Source: Gammaproteobacteria bacterium (GTDB lineage: Bacteria > Pseudomonadota > Gammaproteobacteria > DSM-19610). From it: a stretch of DNA of 33,756 bases. A program made the position numbers and the translations under genes. The notes under the pieces were generated by a model. The model saw only the letters and a list, made by a program, of their open reading frames with translations. It was not told the DNA's origin and did not search any database. The stretch lies in assembly GCA_026197075.1 (NCBI GenBank), contig JAPHQV010000044.1, positions 1 through 33,756 on the forward strand, given 5' to 3'. Every line of letters starts with the position of its first letter. Position 1 is the first letter of the stretch. Positions 23,937-33,061 of the stretch are shown one piece after another.

Positions 23937-25370
23937 TCAGCGCCGGTTGACCCGGTGTATCGCGCGGCCGTCCACGGCCAGGGCCGCCTCGTGCAGGGCC
24001 TCGGACAGGGTGGGATGGGCGTGAATGGTACGTGCCAGGTCCTCGCTGCTGGCGGCATATTCCATGGCCAGCACCGCCTCGGCGATCAACTCCGAGGCCC
24101 CCGGACCCAGGATGTGCACCCCGAGGATCTCGTCGGTCTCCGTATGGGCCAGCACCTTCGCCAGCCCGTGCTTGACCTGCATGGCCAGCGCCCGCCCATT
24201 GGCGGCAAGGGGAAAACTGCCGGCACGGTAGGGTGTGCCCAGTGACTTGAGCTGCTGCTCCGTGGCCCCCACCCAGGCCAGCTCCGGTTCCGTGTAGATC
24301 ACCGAAGGCACGGTATCGAGACGCAAGCCATGGGGCTTGCCGCTGGCGATGCTCTCCGCCACGGCCATGCCCTCCTCGGAAGCCTTGTGCGCCAGCATGG
24401 GCCCGCGCACCAGGTCACCGACGGCGTATACATTGGGAATATTGGTCGCGCAGTATTCATCCACCACCACGCCACCCCGCTCGTCGAGCACGAGCCCAGC
24501 CGCCTCGGCCACCAGATCCTCGGTATTGGCGCGACGGCCCACGGCCACCACCAGGCGATCCACGGCCAGGCTGCGCTCCTCGCCTTCCTGCTGGTAGGAC
24601 ACCCGCACCTCGCCGCCGCTCACCTCGCTGCCCAGCACGCGCGCGCCGAGACGGATGTCGAGGCCCTGCTGACCGAGAATCTTCAGGGCATGGCGGGAAA
24701 GTTCGCCATCGACCATGGGCAGGAACTGTTCCTGGGCCTCCAGCAATACCACTTCACTGCCCAGGCGATTCCATACGCTGCCCAGTTCCAGGCCGATGAT
24801 GCCGGCACCGATGATGCCAAGACGGCGCGGCACCTCGGTGAAACCCAGGGCACCTGTGGAATCGACGATATGTTCGCCGTCCAGTGGCGCCAGGGTGATC
24901 TCCAATGGGCGCGAACCGGAGGCCAGGATCACATGGCTGGGTGTCAGGGTACGGACCTCACCCTGATGGGGCGTGAATTCCACCCGCGTGCCATCCAGCA
25001 GGCGCCCATACCCTTGCAGCCAGCTGACCCCATTGGCCTTGAACAAACCCTCGATGCCACCGGTGAGCTGTTCCACCACCTTGTTCTTGCGTGCCTGCAT
25101 GACTGCCAGATCGATACCCAGGCCGCCGGTCTTGATGCCATGGGCACCGAAGGCTGTACGTGCCTGGTAGTACAGCTCGGAGCTGTGCAGCAGGGCCTTG
25201 GAGGGAATGCAGCCCACGTTGAGACAGGTACCGCCCAGGGCCGGCTTGTCCTGGTCATTGCGCCAGGCGTCGATGCACGCGGTCTTGAGTCCCAGCTGGG
25301 CACAGCGGATGGCGGCCACGTAGCCTCCCGGGCCGCCTCCGATCACCACGACTTCGTAATCCTGTTCCAT
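23937..25370 (-). CDS. lpdA: Dihydrolipoamide dehydrogenase (E3)
   Basis: E3 reoxidises the lipoyl groups of 2-oxo acid dehydrogenases with NAD. The 477-residue protein has an FAD-binding GGGPGGYVAA, the redox disulfide CLNVGC (Cys49, Cys54), the NAD-binding GIIGAGIIGLELGSVW, the second FAD motif YAVGDLVRGPMLAHKASEEG and the C-terminal His-Glu dyad HAHPTLSEALHEAAL. All catalytic residues are there. It is the third gene of the sucA-sucB-lpdA operon, separated from sucB by 135 bases that hold a REP-like pair, which may lower its expression relative to sucAB. Confidence 0.97.
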   Translation of the reverse strand: MEQDYEVVVIGGGPGGYVAAIRCAQLGLKTACIDAWRNDQDKPALGGTCLNVGCIPSKALLHSSELYYQARTAFGAHGIKTGGLGIDLAVMQARKNKVVEQLTGGIEGLFKANGVSWLQGYGRLLDGTRVEFTPHQGEVRTLTPSHVILASGSRPLEITLAPLDGEHIVDSTGALGFTEVPRRLGIIGAGIIGLELGSVWNRLGSEVVLLEAQEQFLPMVDGELSRHALKILGQQGLDIRLGARVLGSEVSGGEVRVSYQQEGEERSLAVDRLVVAVGRRANTEDLVAEAAGLVLDERGGVVVDEYCATNIPNVYAVGDLVRGPMLAHKASEEGMAVAESIASGKPHGLRLDTVPSVIYTEPELAWVGATEQQLKSLGTPYRAGSFPLAANGRALAMQVKHGLAKVLAHTETDEILGVHILGPGASELIAEAVLAMEYAASSEDLARTIHAHPTLSEALHEAALAVDGRAIHRVNRR

Positions 25371-25439
25371 ATTTCATTCCTTTCGTTATCTGGCCACGGA
25401 ATCTCCGGAAAGATTGCCTGACTGCCAACAGAAACCACC

Positions 25440-25511
25440 TGTAGGAGCGGCCTCTGGCCGCGAACGGTTCGTGGTACATCAGGCATTCGCGGCCGAAGGC
25501 CGCTCCTACAG
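25440..25511. repeat. Inverted pair of REP-like palindromes (family 1, copy C)
   Basis: TGTAGGAGCGGCC-TCT-GGCCGCGAAC (25440-25464) and the inverted unit TTCGCGGCC-GAA-GGCCGC then TCCTACAG (25486-25511) enclose about 20 bases. The right unit overlaps the end of sucB, so the sucB stop TAG (25508-25506) is part of GTAGGAGCGG. It sits inside the suc operon, where it could stabilise the sucAB message. Confidence 0.88.
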
Positions 25512-26729
25512 CTGCAGCAACAGCCGCGCAGGGTCTTCCAGGTTTTCCTTCATGGCCACCAGGAACTGCACCGCGTCGCGGCCGTCGATGATGCGGTGAT
25601 CGTAGGAGAGTGCCAGGTACATCATGGGGCGGACCACCACCTGACCCTGTTCCGCCACCGGGCGCTCCTGGATCTTGTGCATGCCGAGCACGGCGCTTTG
25701 CGGGGGATTGAGGATGGGCGTCGACAGCAGGGAACCGAATACCCCGCCATTGGTGATGGTGAAAGTGCCGCCATCGAGATCCTCCATGGTCAGCTTGGCA
25801 TCACGGGCGCGGGCGGCGAAATCGGCGATACCCGCCTCCATATCGGCAAAGCCCAGGCGGTCAGCACCACGCAGCACCGGCACCACCAGGCCACGCTCAG
25901 TGGAGACCGCGACACCGATGTCATAGTAGTCGTGATAGAGGATCTCCTCGCCCTCGACACTGGCGTTGACGATGGGGAAGCGTTTCAGGGCCTCCACCGC
26001 CGCCTTGATGAAAAAGCTCATGAAACCGAGCTTCACGCCATGGCGTTTTTCAAAGGTCTCGCGGTGGCGCTTGCGCAGTTCCATCACCGCCTGCAGGTTC
26101 ACTTCGTTGAAGGTGGTAAGGATGGCCGCCGTCTGCTGGGCCTGCACCATGCGCTCGGCAATGCGCGCCCGCAGACGGCTCATGGGCACACGGCGCACAC
26201 CCTCCGCGGCGGTGGCGGGTTCGGGTGTGGGCGCGGGACGCGCTGCCGGAGTGACCGGCAAGGTGGAGACCGGGCGCGGAGACGGCGAGGGCTTCTGCGC
26301 GGCTTCCAGATGCGCCAGCACATCGGCCTTGGTAAGCCGGCCATCCTTGCCACTAGGAATGATGTCCGCGGCCTCCAGGCCATGCTCCTCCAGCAGGCGC
26401 CGAACCGCGGGGCCCTGCTGTTCCTGACCTCGTGCGCTCGGGGAAGCGGTGGCCGGCGCCTTGGCTTCCGGAGCCGGCTCATTGGCGGCGGCCCCGGGCT
26501 CGATCACCGCCAGCACCTCATCGGCCTTGACCGTGGCGCCGCGCTCATGACGGATCTCCCGAAGGATACCTGCCTGAGGCGCCGGCACCTCGAATACCAC
26601 CTTGTCGGTCTCCAGGTCCACCAGCACTTCATCTCGCTCGACCCGGTCGCCGGGTTGCTTGTGCCAGTCGGCCAGAGTGGCATCCTGCACCGATTCCGGC
26701 AGGGTGGGTACGCGTACTTCCACTTCCAT
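25506..26729 (-). CDS. sucB: 2-oxoglutarate dehydrogenase E2 (dihydrolipoyl succinyltransferase)
   Basis: E2 forms the core of the complex and transfers succinyl groups to CoA. The 407-residue protein has one lipoyl domain with Lys43 in [11 protein letters not shown], a proline/alanine-rich linker, a peripheral subunit-binding domain (about 105-140, [19 protein letters not shown]), a second linker, and the catalytic domain ending [16 protein letters not shown] with His378 and Asp382. The protein ends ARLLLQL, as expected for the family, with its stop codon supplied by a REP-like repeat. It starts three bases after the sucA stop. A single lipoyl domain is usual for SucB and separates it from AceF. 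Confidence 0.97.
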   Translation of the reverse strand: MEVEVRVPTLPESVQDATLADWHKQPGDRVERDEVLVDLETDKVVFEVPAPQAGILREIRHERGATVKADEVLAVIEPGAAANEPAPEAKAPATASPSARGQEQQGPAVRRLLEEHGLEAADIIPSGKDGRLTKADVLAHLEAAQKPSPSPRPVSTLPVTPAARPAPTPEPATAAEGVRRVPMSRLRARIAERMVQAQQTAAILTTFNEVNLQAVMELRKRHRETFEKRHGVKLGFMSFFIKAAVEALKRFPIVNASVEGEEILYHDYYDIGVAVSTERGLVVPVLRGADRLGFADMEAGIADFAARARDAKLTMEDLDGGTFTITNGGVFGSLLSTPILNPPQSAVLGMHKIQERPVAEQGQVVVRPMMYLALSYDHRIIDGRDAVQFLVAMKENLEDPARLLLQL

Positions 26730-26732
26730 AAT

Positions 26733-29513
26733 TTACGCCTCGTCCAGTTGCAGCGCCTGCGCCACCAGGGCGCGTTGCTGTTCGATGTGGGTGGGGAAAT
26801 GACCTACCGCCGGCGCCGCCGAGGCGGGACGCCCCGCATAGCGCAGGCGCTGGGCAGAACGCATACATTCGATGATATTGTGCTGGGTCTGGTACCAGGC
26901 ACCCTGGTTCTGTGGTTCTTCCTGGCACCAGACCACATCCATGGCCTCGGGGTAGCGTTCCAGCTCCCGTATCAGCCGCTCATGCGGGAAGGGATAGACC
27001 TGTTCCACGCGCAGAATCGCCACATCTTCGCGCTCATGCTTGCGACGCGCCTCCAGGAGATCGTAGTACACCTTGCCGGCACAGAGCACGACCGTACGCA
27101 CCGCTTGTGAGTCCTGCTCGTCCACTTCCGGGATCAGGGGCTGGAAGGAGCCCTTGGTAATGTCTTCCAGGCTGGATACGGACAACTGGTGACGCAGCAG
27201 GCTTTTCGGCGTCATGACAATGAGGGGCTTGCGATAGGGGCGCAGCATCTGCCGGCGCAGCATATGGAACATCTGCGCCGGGGTGCTGGGCACGCATACC
27301 TGGATGTTGTGCTCGGCGCTCAGCTGCAGGAAGCGCTCCAGCCGCGCCGAGGAATGTTCCGCGCCCTGGCCCTCGAACCCGTGGGGCAGGAACAGGGTCA
27401 GACCACACTTGCGACCCCACTTGTGTTCGCCGGAAGTGATGAACTGGTCGATGACCACCTGGGCACCGTTGGCGAAATCGCCGAACTGGGCCTCCCAGAT
27501 CACCAGCGCCTCGGGATCGGTGGTGGCGAAACCGTATTCGAAGGCCAGCACCGCCTCCTCGGACAACAGGGAATCGATGACGATGAACTTGGCCTGCCCG
27601 GGATCCAGGTGCTGCAAGGGAATATGGACTTCACCATCCTGCTGGTTGTGCAGTACCGCATGTCGGTGAAAGAAGGTGCCGCGCCCGCTGTCCTGACCGG
27701 ACAGGCGCACGGCATGGCCCTCTTCGAGCAGGGCCGCGTAGGCCAGGTTCTCGGCGAAACCCCAGTCCATGGCCAGGGCGCCGGCCGCCATCTTGGTGCG
27801 GTCGGCCATGATGTTGGCCACGCGGGGATGCAATTCGAAACCGGTGGGCAGGGCCAGCATGCGCTGGGCCAGGTCCCGCAGCCGCTGCAGGCTGATGGCG
27901 GTATCGACGGGATGGTCCCAGTTCGTGCCCCGATAGGGGGCCCAGTCGATCTCGCTGGTGGCACCGATACCCGCCTGGGAATGGGGCGATACGACCAGGC
28001 ACTGGTCCAGGGAGGCGCGATACTGATCCTGCAGCTGTCGAGCCTCCTCGGCATTGATCAGACCCTCTTCCTCCAGCCGTTCCACATACCGCTGGCGCAG
28101 GGTGGGATGGTTACGAATGGCGTGATACATGAGTGGCTGGGTCACGGCGGGCTCGTCGGCCTCGTTGTGACCCTGGCGCCGGTAACACACCATGTCGATG
28201 ACCACGTCCTTGCGGAAGGCCATGCGGAAATCCAGCGCCAGTCGCGCCACGAACACCACCGCCTCGGGATCGTCCCCGTTCACATGGAAGATGGGCGCCT
28301 GCACCATCTTGGCCACGTCCGTGCAATAGAGGGTGGAGCGGGTATCCACCGGATTGCTGGTCGTGAAGCCGATCTGGTTGTTGATGACGATATGCACCGT
28401 GCCGCCGGTGCTGTAACCCCTGGCCTGGGACATGCTGAAATTTTCCATCACCACGCCCTGGCCGGCGAAGGCCGAGTCACCATGCAGCAGGACCGGGATC
28501 ACGCGGTTACCGCGCCGGTCGCCGGCGCGTTGCTGGCGGGCACGCACCGAGCCCTCCACCACCGGCCCGATGATCTCCAGGTGGGAAGGATTGAAAACCA
28601 GGGACAGGTGCACGGGCCCGCCGGGCGTAGCGGCGTTGGCGGAAAAACCCATGTGGTATTTCACGTCGCCGGCACCGGCCTCTTCGCGCAACTGGTGCTT
28701 GCCCTCGAATTCCTGGAACAGGTCGCAGGGCTGCTTGCCCAGGGTATTGATGAGCACATTCAGGCGACCACGATGGGCCATGCCGATGACCATGTCGGTG
28801 ACACCATTGGAACCACCATGCAGGATCAGTTCATCGAGCAGGGGGATGAGGGCATCGGCCCCCTCCAGCGAAAAACGCTTCTGGCCCAGGTAACGGGTGT
28901 GCAGGTAGCGCTCCAGCCCCTCGGCGGCGGTGAGCCGTTCGAGGATATGACGCTTCTGCCCCGCCGCGAAATCCGGGTCGCCGCCCGCGCCCTCCAGGCG
29001 CCGCTGGACCCAGCGCTTCTGGTCCGTATCGGTGATGTGCATGTACTCGGCACCGATGGTACCGGTATAGACCCGCTTCAACTGCTCGATGACCTCGCGC
29101 AGGGTACGACGGGACTCGCCTACCAGGGAGCCGGTATCAAAGATCTGTTCGAGGTGCGTCTCGCCCAGACCATGGAAGGCGGGATCGAGATCGGGCACCG
29201 GGGGGCGCTCGCAGATGCGCAGGGGGTCCAGGTCGGCCTGTTGATGGCCGCGTACCCGGTAGGCGTTGATGAGCTGCAGGACCTCCGTCTGCATGCGCGC
29301 CGCCGGTGCCGGGCGTGCGGAGGACGGGGTCGCCGCCGGGCGCGGCGGCGTTGGCAGCGGCTGACCGGCCGTGAGCTCGTTGAAATAGGCGCGCCACTCG
29401 GGATCGAGCGCGCCAGGATCCTGTAACCAGGCCTCGTAGCGGTCTTCCAGGTAGGCGGCGTTGGCGCCCTGCAAAACGGAACGTTCGGCAATCAACTTGC
29501 GAACGGCATTCAT
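26733..29513 (-). CDS. sucA: 2-oxoglutarate dehydrogenase E1
   Basis: E1 is the ThDP-dependent decarboxylase of the TCA-cycle complex. The 926-residue protein matches the family length. The N-terminus (YLEDRYEAWLQDPGALDPEW) is the E2-binding segment, followed by MGMAHRGRLNVL-type and HGDSAFAGQGVVMENFSMSQ sequences and the ThDP-binding stretch ending VINNQIGFTTSNP. Near the C-terminus are KSLLRHQLSVSSLEDITKGS and VWCQEEPQNQGAWY. It opens the operon with sucB and lpdA. GGGATGGA precedes the ATG. Catalytic motifs are complete. Confidence 0.97.
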   Translation of the reverse strand: MNAVRKLIAERSVLQGANAAYLEDRYEAWLQDPGALDPEWRAYFNELTAGQPLPTPPRPAATPSSARPAPAARMQTEVLQLINAYRVRGHQQADLDPLRICERPPVPDLDPAFHGLGETHLEQIFDTGSLVGESRRTLREVIEQLKRVYTGTIGAEYMHITDTDQKRWVQRRLEGAGGDPDFAAGQKRHILERLTAAEGLERYLHTRYLGQKRFSLEGADALIPLLDELILHGGSNGVTDMVIGMAHRGRLNVLINTLGKQPCDLFQEFEGKHQLREEAGAGDVKYHMGFSANAATPGGPVHLSLVFNPSHLEIIGPVVEGSVRARQQRAGDRRGNRVIPVLLHGDSAFAGQGVVMENFSMSQARGYSTGGTVHIVINNQIGFTTSNPVDTRSTLYCTDVAKMVQAPIFHVNGDDPEAVVFVARLALDFRMAFRKDVVIDMVCYRRQGHNEADEPAVTQPLMYHAIRNHPTLRQRYVERLEEEGLINAEEARQLQDQYRASLDQCLVVSPHSQAGIGATSEIDWAPYRGTNWDHPVDTAISLQRLRDLAQRMLALPTGFELHPRVANIMADRTKMAAGALAMDWGFAENLAYAALLEEGHAVRLSGQDSGRGTFFHRHAVLHNQQDGEVHIPLQHLDPGQAKFIVIDSLLSEEAVLAFEYGFATTDPEALVIWEAQFGDFANGAQVVIDQFITSGEHKWGRKCGLTLFLPHGFEGQGAEHSSARLERFLQLSAEHNIQVCVPSTPAQMFHMLRRQMLRPYRKPLIVMTPKSLLRHQLSVSSLEDITKGSFQPLIPEVDEQDSQAVRTVVLCAGKVYYDLLEARRKHEREDVAILRVEQVYPFPHERLIRELERYPEAMDVVWCQEEPQNQGAWYQTQHNIIECMRSAQRLRYAGRPASAAPAVGHFPTHIEQQRALVAQALQLDEA

Positions 29514-29837
29514 GATTCCATCCCTTTCACCTGCTGGTGAAGCATCCCGACCTCGCCATGGCGAGGGATCCTGCGTCCGGCGACTGAAACCGGAAACCCT
29601 GGGCCAGCAACGGCCTCCTTAGACTAGCATAGCGGTTCCTTACTGCCGCACTTTAGCCCCGCGAATCAAATGGTTTCGGCTGTCTCCCCGGACGGCCCGG
29701 GAACTTTGCCGCCGTCCTCGCCCTCCAAGGGGGTGCGTATGCCGGTAACGCCCGGGAGTGGTACCATGACCCATCCGGGACCACCGGCACAAAACAATTC
29801 GACGGAACTCCCCCTCAAGGGGACAAGAGGAATCACC
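29514..29837. other. Divergent intergenic region between sucA and dsbA
   Basis: These 324 bases hold no gene. Near sucA lies a perfect 16-base palindrome CCTCGCCATGGCGAGG (29551-29566), and a small hairpin CACC-TGCT-GGTG (29529-29540) next to the sucA ribosome binding site. An extended -10-like TGCTAGTCT on the minus strand (about 29625-29633) is a weak promoter candidate for sucA. I found no convincing promoter for dsbA. Frames that extend dsbA upstream through here lack a signal peptide at their starts. Confidence 0.5.
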
Positions 29838-30506
29838 ATGATCAGACACTGGCTGGGCAATCTGGCGCTGTGCGCCGCGCTGCTGGGCGGACCCGTGGCC
29901 GCCATGGCGCAGGAATACGACGAAGGCATCGACTACCAGCGGATATCCCCGCCCCAACCCACCGCCAGTGCCGACAAAGTGGAAGTGGTGGAACTGTTCT
30001 GGTACGGCTGCCCCCACTGCCACCAGCTGGAGCCCCTGCTGCACGAGTGGCTGGAGAAGCAGCCCGATCATGTGGAATTCGTGCGCCTGCCGGCCCTCCT
30101 CAACCCCAACTGGGAATTGCTGACCCGCGCCTACATCACCGCCGACCTGCTCGGCGTGGTGGACGAGGTGCATACCGACCTGTTCGACCGTATCCATGTG
30201 AAGCGCGATCGCAGCCTGCACAGCGAGGACGGCCTGGCCGCCTTTTTTGCCGAGCACGGCGTGGATGAGCAGAAATTCCGCGAAACCTTCCATTCCTTCG
30301 CCACCATGACCCGCGTCAACCAGTCCAAGCTCATGAGCCGCCGCTATGGCGTGAACGGCGTGCCCACCATCATCGTCAATGGCAAGTACCGCGCCAACGC
30401 CAGCATGGCCGGTGGTACCCACGAAGGCATGCTGCGGGTGGTCGACCACCTGATCGAAAAGGAATACGAGGCCATGAGCCCGGCCACGGCGGATGCGCAA
30501 CAATAA
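29838..30506 (+). CDS. dsbA: Thiol:disulfide interchange protein DsbA
   Basis: DsbA introduces disulfides into periplasmic proteins. The 222-residue protein starts MIRHWLGNLALCAALLGGPV with a signal peptide cut after AMA (mature start QEYDEG). It has the thioredoxin-fold active site FWYGCPHC (Cys58, Cys61) and the cis-proline loop VNGVPTIIVNG. AGAGGAA stands six bases before the ATG, which decides this start over longer frames. The next gene begins three bases after its stop, so the two are co-transcribed. MotY, with two cysteines, is one plausible local client. Confidence 0.95.
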   Translation: MIRHWLGNLALCAALLGGPVAAMAQEYDEGIDYQRISPPQPTASADKVEVVELFWYGCPHCHQLEPLLHEWLEKQPDHVEFVRLPALLNPNWELLTRAYITADLLGVVDEVHTDLFDRIHVKRDRSLHSEDGLAAFFAEHGVDEQKFRETFHSFATMTRVNQSKLMSRRYGVNGVPTIIVNGKYRANASMAGGTHEGMLRVVDHLIEKEYEAMSPATADAQQ

Positions 30507-30509
30507 TCC

Positions 30510-32141
30510 ATGAAGGCTGCCGAGCTGTTCCTGAAGTGCCTGGAAAACGAGGGTGTGGAATACATCTTCGGTGTGCCGGGCGAGGAAAATCTGGACGTCA
30601 TGGACGCCCTGCTGGATTCGCCCATCCAGTTCATCACCTGCCGCCATGAGCAGGGTGCCGCCTTCATGGCCGATGTCTACGGCCGCCTCACCGGCCGCGC
30701 CGGGGTATGCCTGTCCACCCTGGGACCGGGCGCAACCAACCTGATCACCGGCGTCGCCGACGCCAACATGGACCATGCCCCGGTGGTGGCCATCGCCGGC
30801 CAGGCCGACACCAACCGCCTGCACAAGGAATCCCACCAGGTGCTGGACCTGCGCCAGCTGTTCCAGCCCATCACCAAGTATTCCTCGCAGCTGCTCGACG
30901 CCGACATCATCCCCGAGGTGGTGCGCAAGGCCTTCAAGCTGGCGCAGACGGAAAAGACCGGCGCCACCTTCATCGAGTTCCCGGAAAACATCGCCAAGCA
31001 GGAGGTCGACCTCAAGCCCCTGCCGGTGAAGCACATGGTCACCCCGGAACCGGCCCAGGAACGGGTGGAGACCGCCGCCCGGCTGATCTCCGCCGCCCGC
31101 CATCCCATGATCCTGGCCGGCAACGGCGTCATCCGCGCCGGTGCCTGCCAGCAGCTGGCGGAATTCGCCGAGGCCCTGAACATCCCGGTGGCCAACACCT
31201 TCATGGCCAAGGGAGTGGTGCCCTTCCGCCATCCCACCGCCCTGGGCAGCGCCGGCCTGCAGGCCAACGATTACGTGAGCGTGGGTTTCAACCAGGCCGA
31301 TGTCATCCTCTGTGTGGGCTACGACCTGGTGGAATATCACCCCCACCTCTGGCACCCCACCGCCGACCGCACCATCATTCATATCGACAGCAGTTCGGCC
31401 GAGGTGGATGCCCACTACCCCGTCGCCGCCGGCGTGGTGGGCGACATCAAGCACAGCCTGGCACGCATCGCCGCCCTGGCCACGCCGCACCAGGGCGAGC
31501 CCATGCGCGCCCTGCGCCAGGCCCTGATCGAGGAGATGCGCCAGCACCGCCACGACACCGAGGTGCCCCTGAAGCCCCAGAAGATCATCTGGGACCTGCG
31601 CACCGTGCTCGACCTGGAGGACATCGTGGTCTGCGACGTGGGCGCCCACAAGATGTGGATGGCCCGCATGTTTCGCTGCGAGAATCCCAATACCTGCCTG
31701 ATTTCAAACGGATTTGCGAGCATGGGCATTGCCGTTCCGGGCGCCATCGCCGCCAAGATGGTACATCCGGAACGGGCCGTGGTGGCGGTCACCGGCGACG
31801 CCGGGTTTATGATGAACTCCCAGGAAATCGAAACCGCCATGCGTCTCGGGGTGCCCATCGTCATATTGATCTGGAATGATGGCGGCTACGGACTGATCGA
31901 GTGGAAGCAGCTGAACACCTTCAAGCGCAGCTCCAGTGTCCACTTCGGCAACCCGGATTTCGTACAATATGCCCAGTCCTTCGGGGCCGCGGGCTACCGG
32001 GTGACCCCGCAGGACGACCTGCAGGCTATACTGCGCCGCGCATTGGCCGATACCCGGGTAAGCGTGATCGACTGCCCGGTGGATTATCGCGAAAACCTGA
32101 AACTCACCGAGACCCTCGGCAAGCTGGTATGTCAGTTATGA
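30510..32141 (+). CDS. ThDP-dependent enzyme of the acetolactate synthase large-subunit family
   Basis: Family members decarboxylate pyruvate and join it to a second 2-oxo acid. The 543-residue protein has the three-domain layout: an N-terminal pyrimidine-binding domain with the catalytic Glu47 in CRHEQGAAFMADVYGRLTG, a central domain with GNGVIRAGACQQLAEFAEAL, and a ThDP-binding domain with GDAGF at 429-433 and Asn456 in LIWNDGGYGLIEWKQ (the GD-x25-N motif). No small regulatory subunit (ilvN/ilvH) follows, and no alsD is near, so it is either a catabolic-type acetolactate synthase or another family member with a different substrate. No good ribosome binding site precedes it; translation probably couples to dsbA. 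Its stop overlaps the next start (ATGA). Confidence 0.88.
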   Translation: MKAAELFLKCLENEGVEYIFGVPGEENLDVMDALLDSPIQFITCRHEQGAAFMADVYGRLTGRAGVCLSTLGPGATNLITGVADANMDHAPVVAIAGQADTNRLHKESHQVLDLRQLFQPITKYSSQLLDADIIPEVVRKAFKLAQTEKTGATFIEFPENIAKQEVDLKPLPVKHMVTPEPAQERVETAARLISAARHPMILAGNGVIRAGACQQLAEFAEALNIPVANTFMAKGVVPFRHPTALGSAGLQANDYVSVGFNQADVILCVGYDLVEYHPHLWHPTADRTIIHIDSSSAEVDAHYPVAAGVVGDIKHSLARIAALATPHQGEPMRALRQALIEEMRQHRHDTEVPLKPQKIIWDLRTVLDLEDIVVCDVGAHKMWMARMFRCENPNTCLISNGFASMGIAVPGAIAAKMVHPERAVVAVTGDAGFMMNSQEIETAMRLGVPIVILIWNDGGYGLIEWKQLNTFKRSSSVHFGNPDFVQYAQSFGAAGYRVTPQDDLQAILRRALADTRVSVIDCPVDYRENLKLTETLGKLVCQL

Positions 32142-32947
32142 GCAGTGTCCAACCCATTTTTGAACCCGATGAGCCGCTGGCCGGCACGGGCCAGCGCATC
32201 AAGCTGCTGAGCTACAATGTGCAGGCGGGTATCTGTACCACCCGCTACCACCAGTATGTCACCTCGAGCTGGAAACACGTGCTGCACCACCCGCAGCGTT
32301 TCCACAACCTGGACCGCATCGCCCAGCTGGCGCGTGGCTACGACCTGGTGGGCCTGCAGGAAGTGGATGCCGGCAGCCGGCGCAGCGGCTTCGTGAATCT
32401 GACCCAGTACCTGGCGGAAAAGGCCGAATTTCCCTTCTGGGATGACCGCACCAACCGCCGCCTGGGCCGCTTCGCCAGCCACAGCATGGGCATGCTGAGC
32501 CGTTACCTGCCCACGGAAATCACCGAACACAAGCTGCCCGGCCGGGTGCCGGGACGTGGCGTGCTGTGCGTGCGCTACGGCCGCAAGGACACCTCGCTGA
32601 TGGTGATGATCGTGCACCTGGCGCTGAGCCGGCGCGCGCGCATGGAACAACTCGGCTTCCTCAGCGAGCTGGTCAACGAACACCGTAACGTGGTGCTCAT
32701 GGGTGACATGAACTGCCCCTCCGAAAGCCCCGAGATCAACCAGTTCATCAATCGCACCCTGATGTGTGAGCCGGCCCATGGCCTGCACACCTTCCCCAGC
32801 TGGCGGCCGGAACGCAACATCGACCACATCCTGGTCAGCCCCACCCTGAAGGTGGAACGGGTGAGGGTGCTGGACTACCCGGTCTCCGACCACCTGCCCG
32901 TCGCCATGGAACTCACCCTGCCCGATTCGGTACGGCTGTCGGAATAG
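32138..32947 (+). CDS. Endonuclease/exonuclease/phosphatase-fold protein
   Basis: This 269-residue protein has the metal-dependent hydrolase fold shared by DNase I, exonuclease III and some phosphatases. Catalytic signatures in order are LLSYNVQAG (Asn), GLQEVDAG (Glu, metal), IVHLALSRRARMEQLGFL, MGDMNCPSESPE (Asp and Asn), RNIDHILVS and a final VSDHLPVAMEL (Asp-His pair). All key residues are present and there is no signal peptide. The ATG at 32138 overlaps the previous stop; ATG 32129 is an in-frame alternative. A protein of this fold lies between dsbA and dgcP in Pseudomonas as I recall it, but its substrate is not known to me. Confidence 0.88.
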   Translation: MSSVQPIFEPDEPLAGTGQRIKLLSYNVQAGICTTRYHQYVTSSWKHVLHHPQRFHNLDRIAQLARGYDLVGLQEVDAGSRRSGFVNLTQYLAEKAEFPFWDDRTNRRLGRFASHSMGMLSRYLPTEITEHKLPGRVPGRGVLCVRYGRKDTSLMVMIVHLALSRRARMEQLGFLSELVNEHRNVVLMGDMNCPSESPEINQFINRTLMCEPAHGLHTFPSWRPERNIDHILVSPTLKVERVRVLDYPVSDHLPVAMELTLPDSVRLSE

Positions 32948-32954
32948 CACTCCC

Positions 32955-32972
32955 GTCGGGCTTCAGCCCGAC
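32955..32972. repeat. Short GC hairpin after the phosphatase-fold gene
   Basis: GTCGGGC-TTCA-GCCCGAC forms a seven-pair stem. No T-run follows, so it is a poor terminator. The reverse reading TGTCGGGCTGAAGCCCGAC is a palindrome type often scattered in gammaproteobacterial genomes; only one copy is in this window. Confidence 0.55.
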
Positions 32973-33061
32973 AGGCCGGACAAACTTCAAGACTTTCCCA
33001 TCCCGACCGCTACCTGCTGTGCACCGGCATGATGCCCGCGCCCGGTATCCAAGAGGAACTC

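Noticed and set aside
8262-25511. CRISPR array suggested by recurring short palindromes
   Set aside because: Copies are kilobases apart, occur as inverted pairs, lack regular spacers and have no cas genes nearby.
27189-29426. 745-codon open frame antisense to sucA
   Set aside because: Overlaps intact sucA throughout, with no start site support and no domain.
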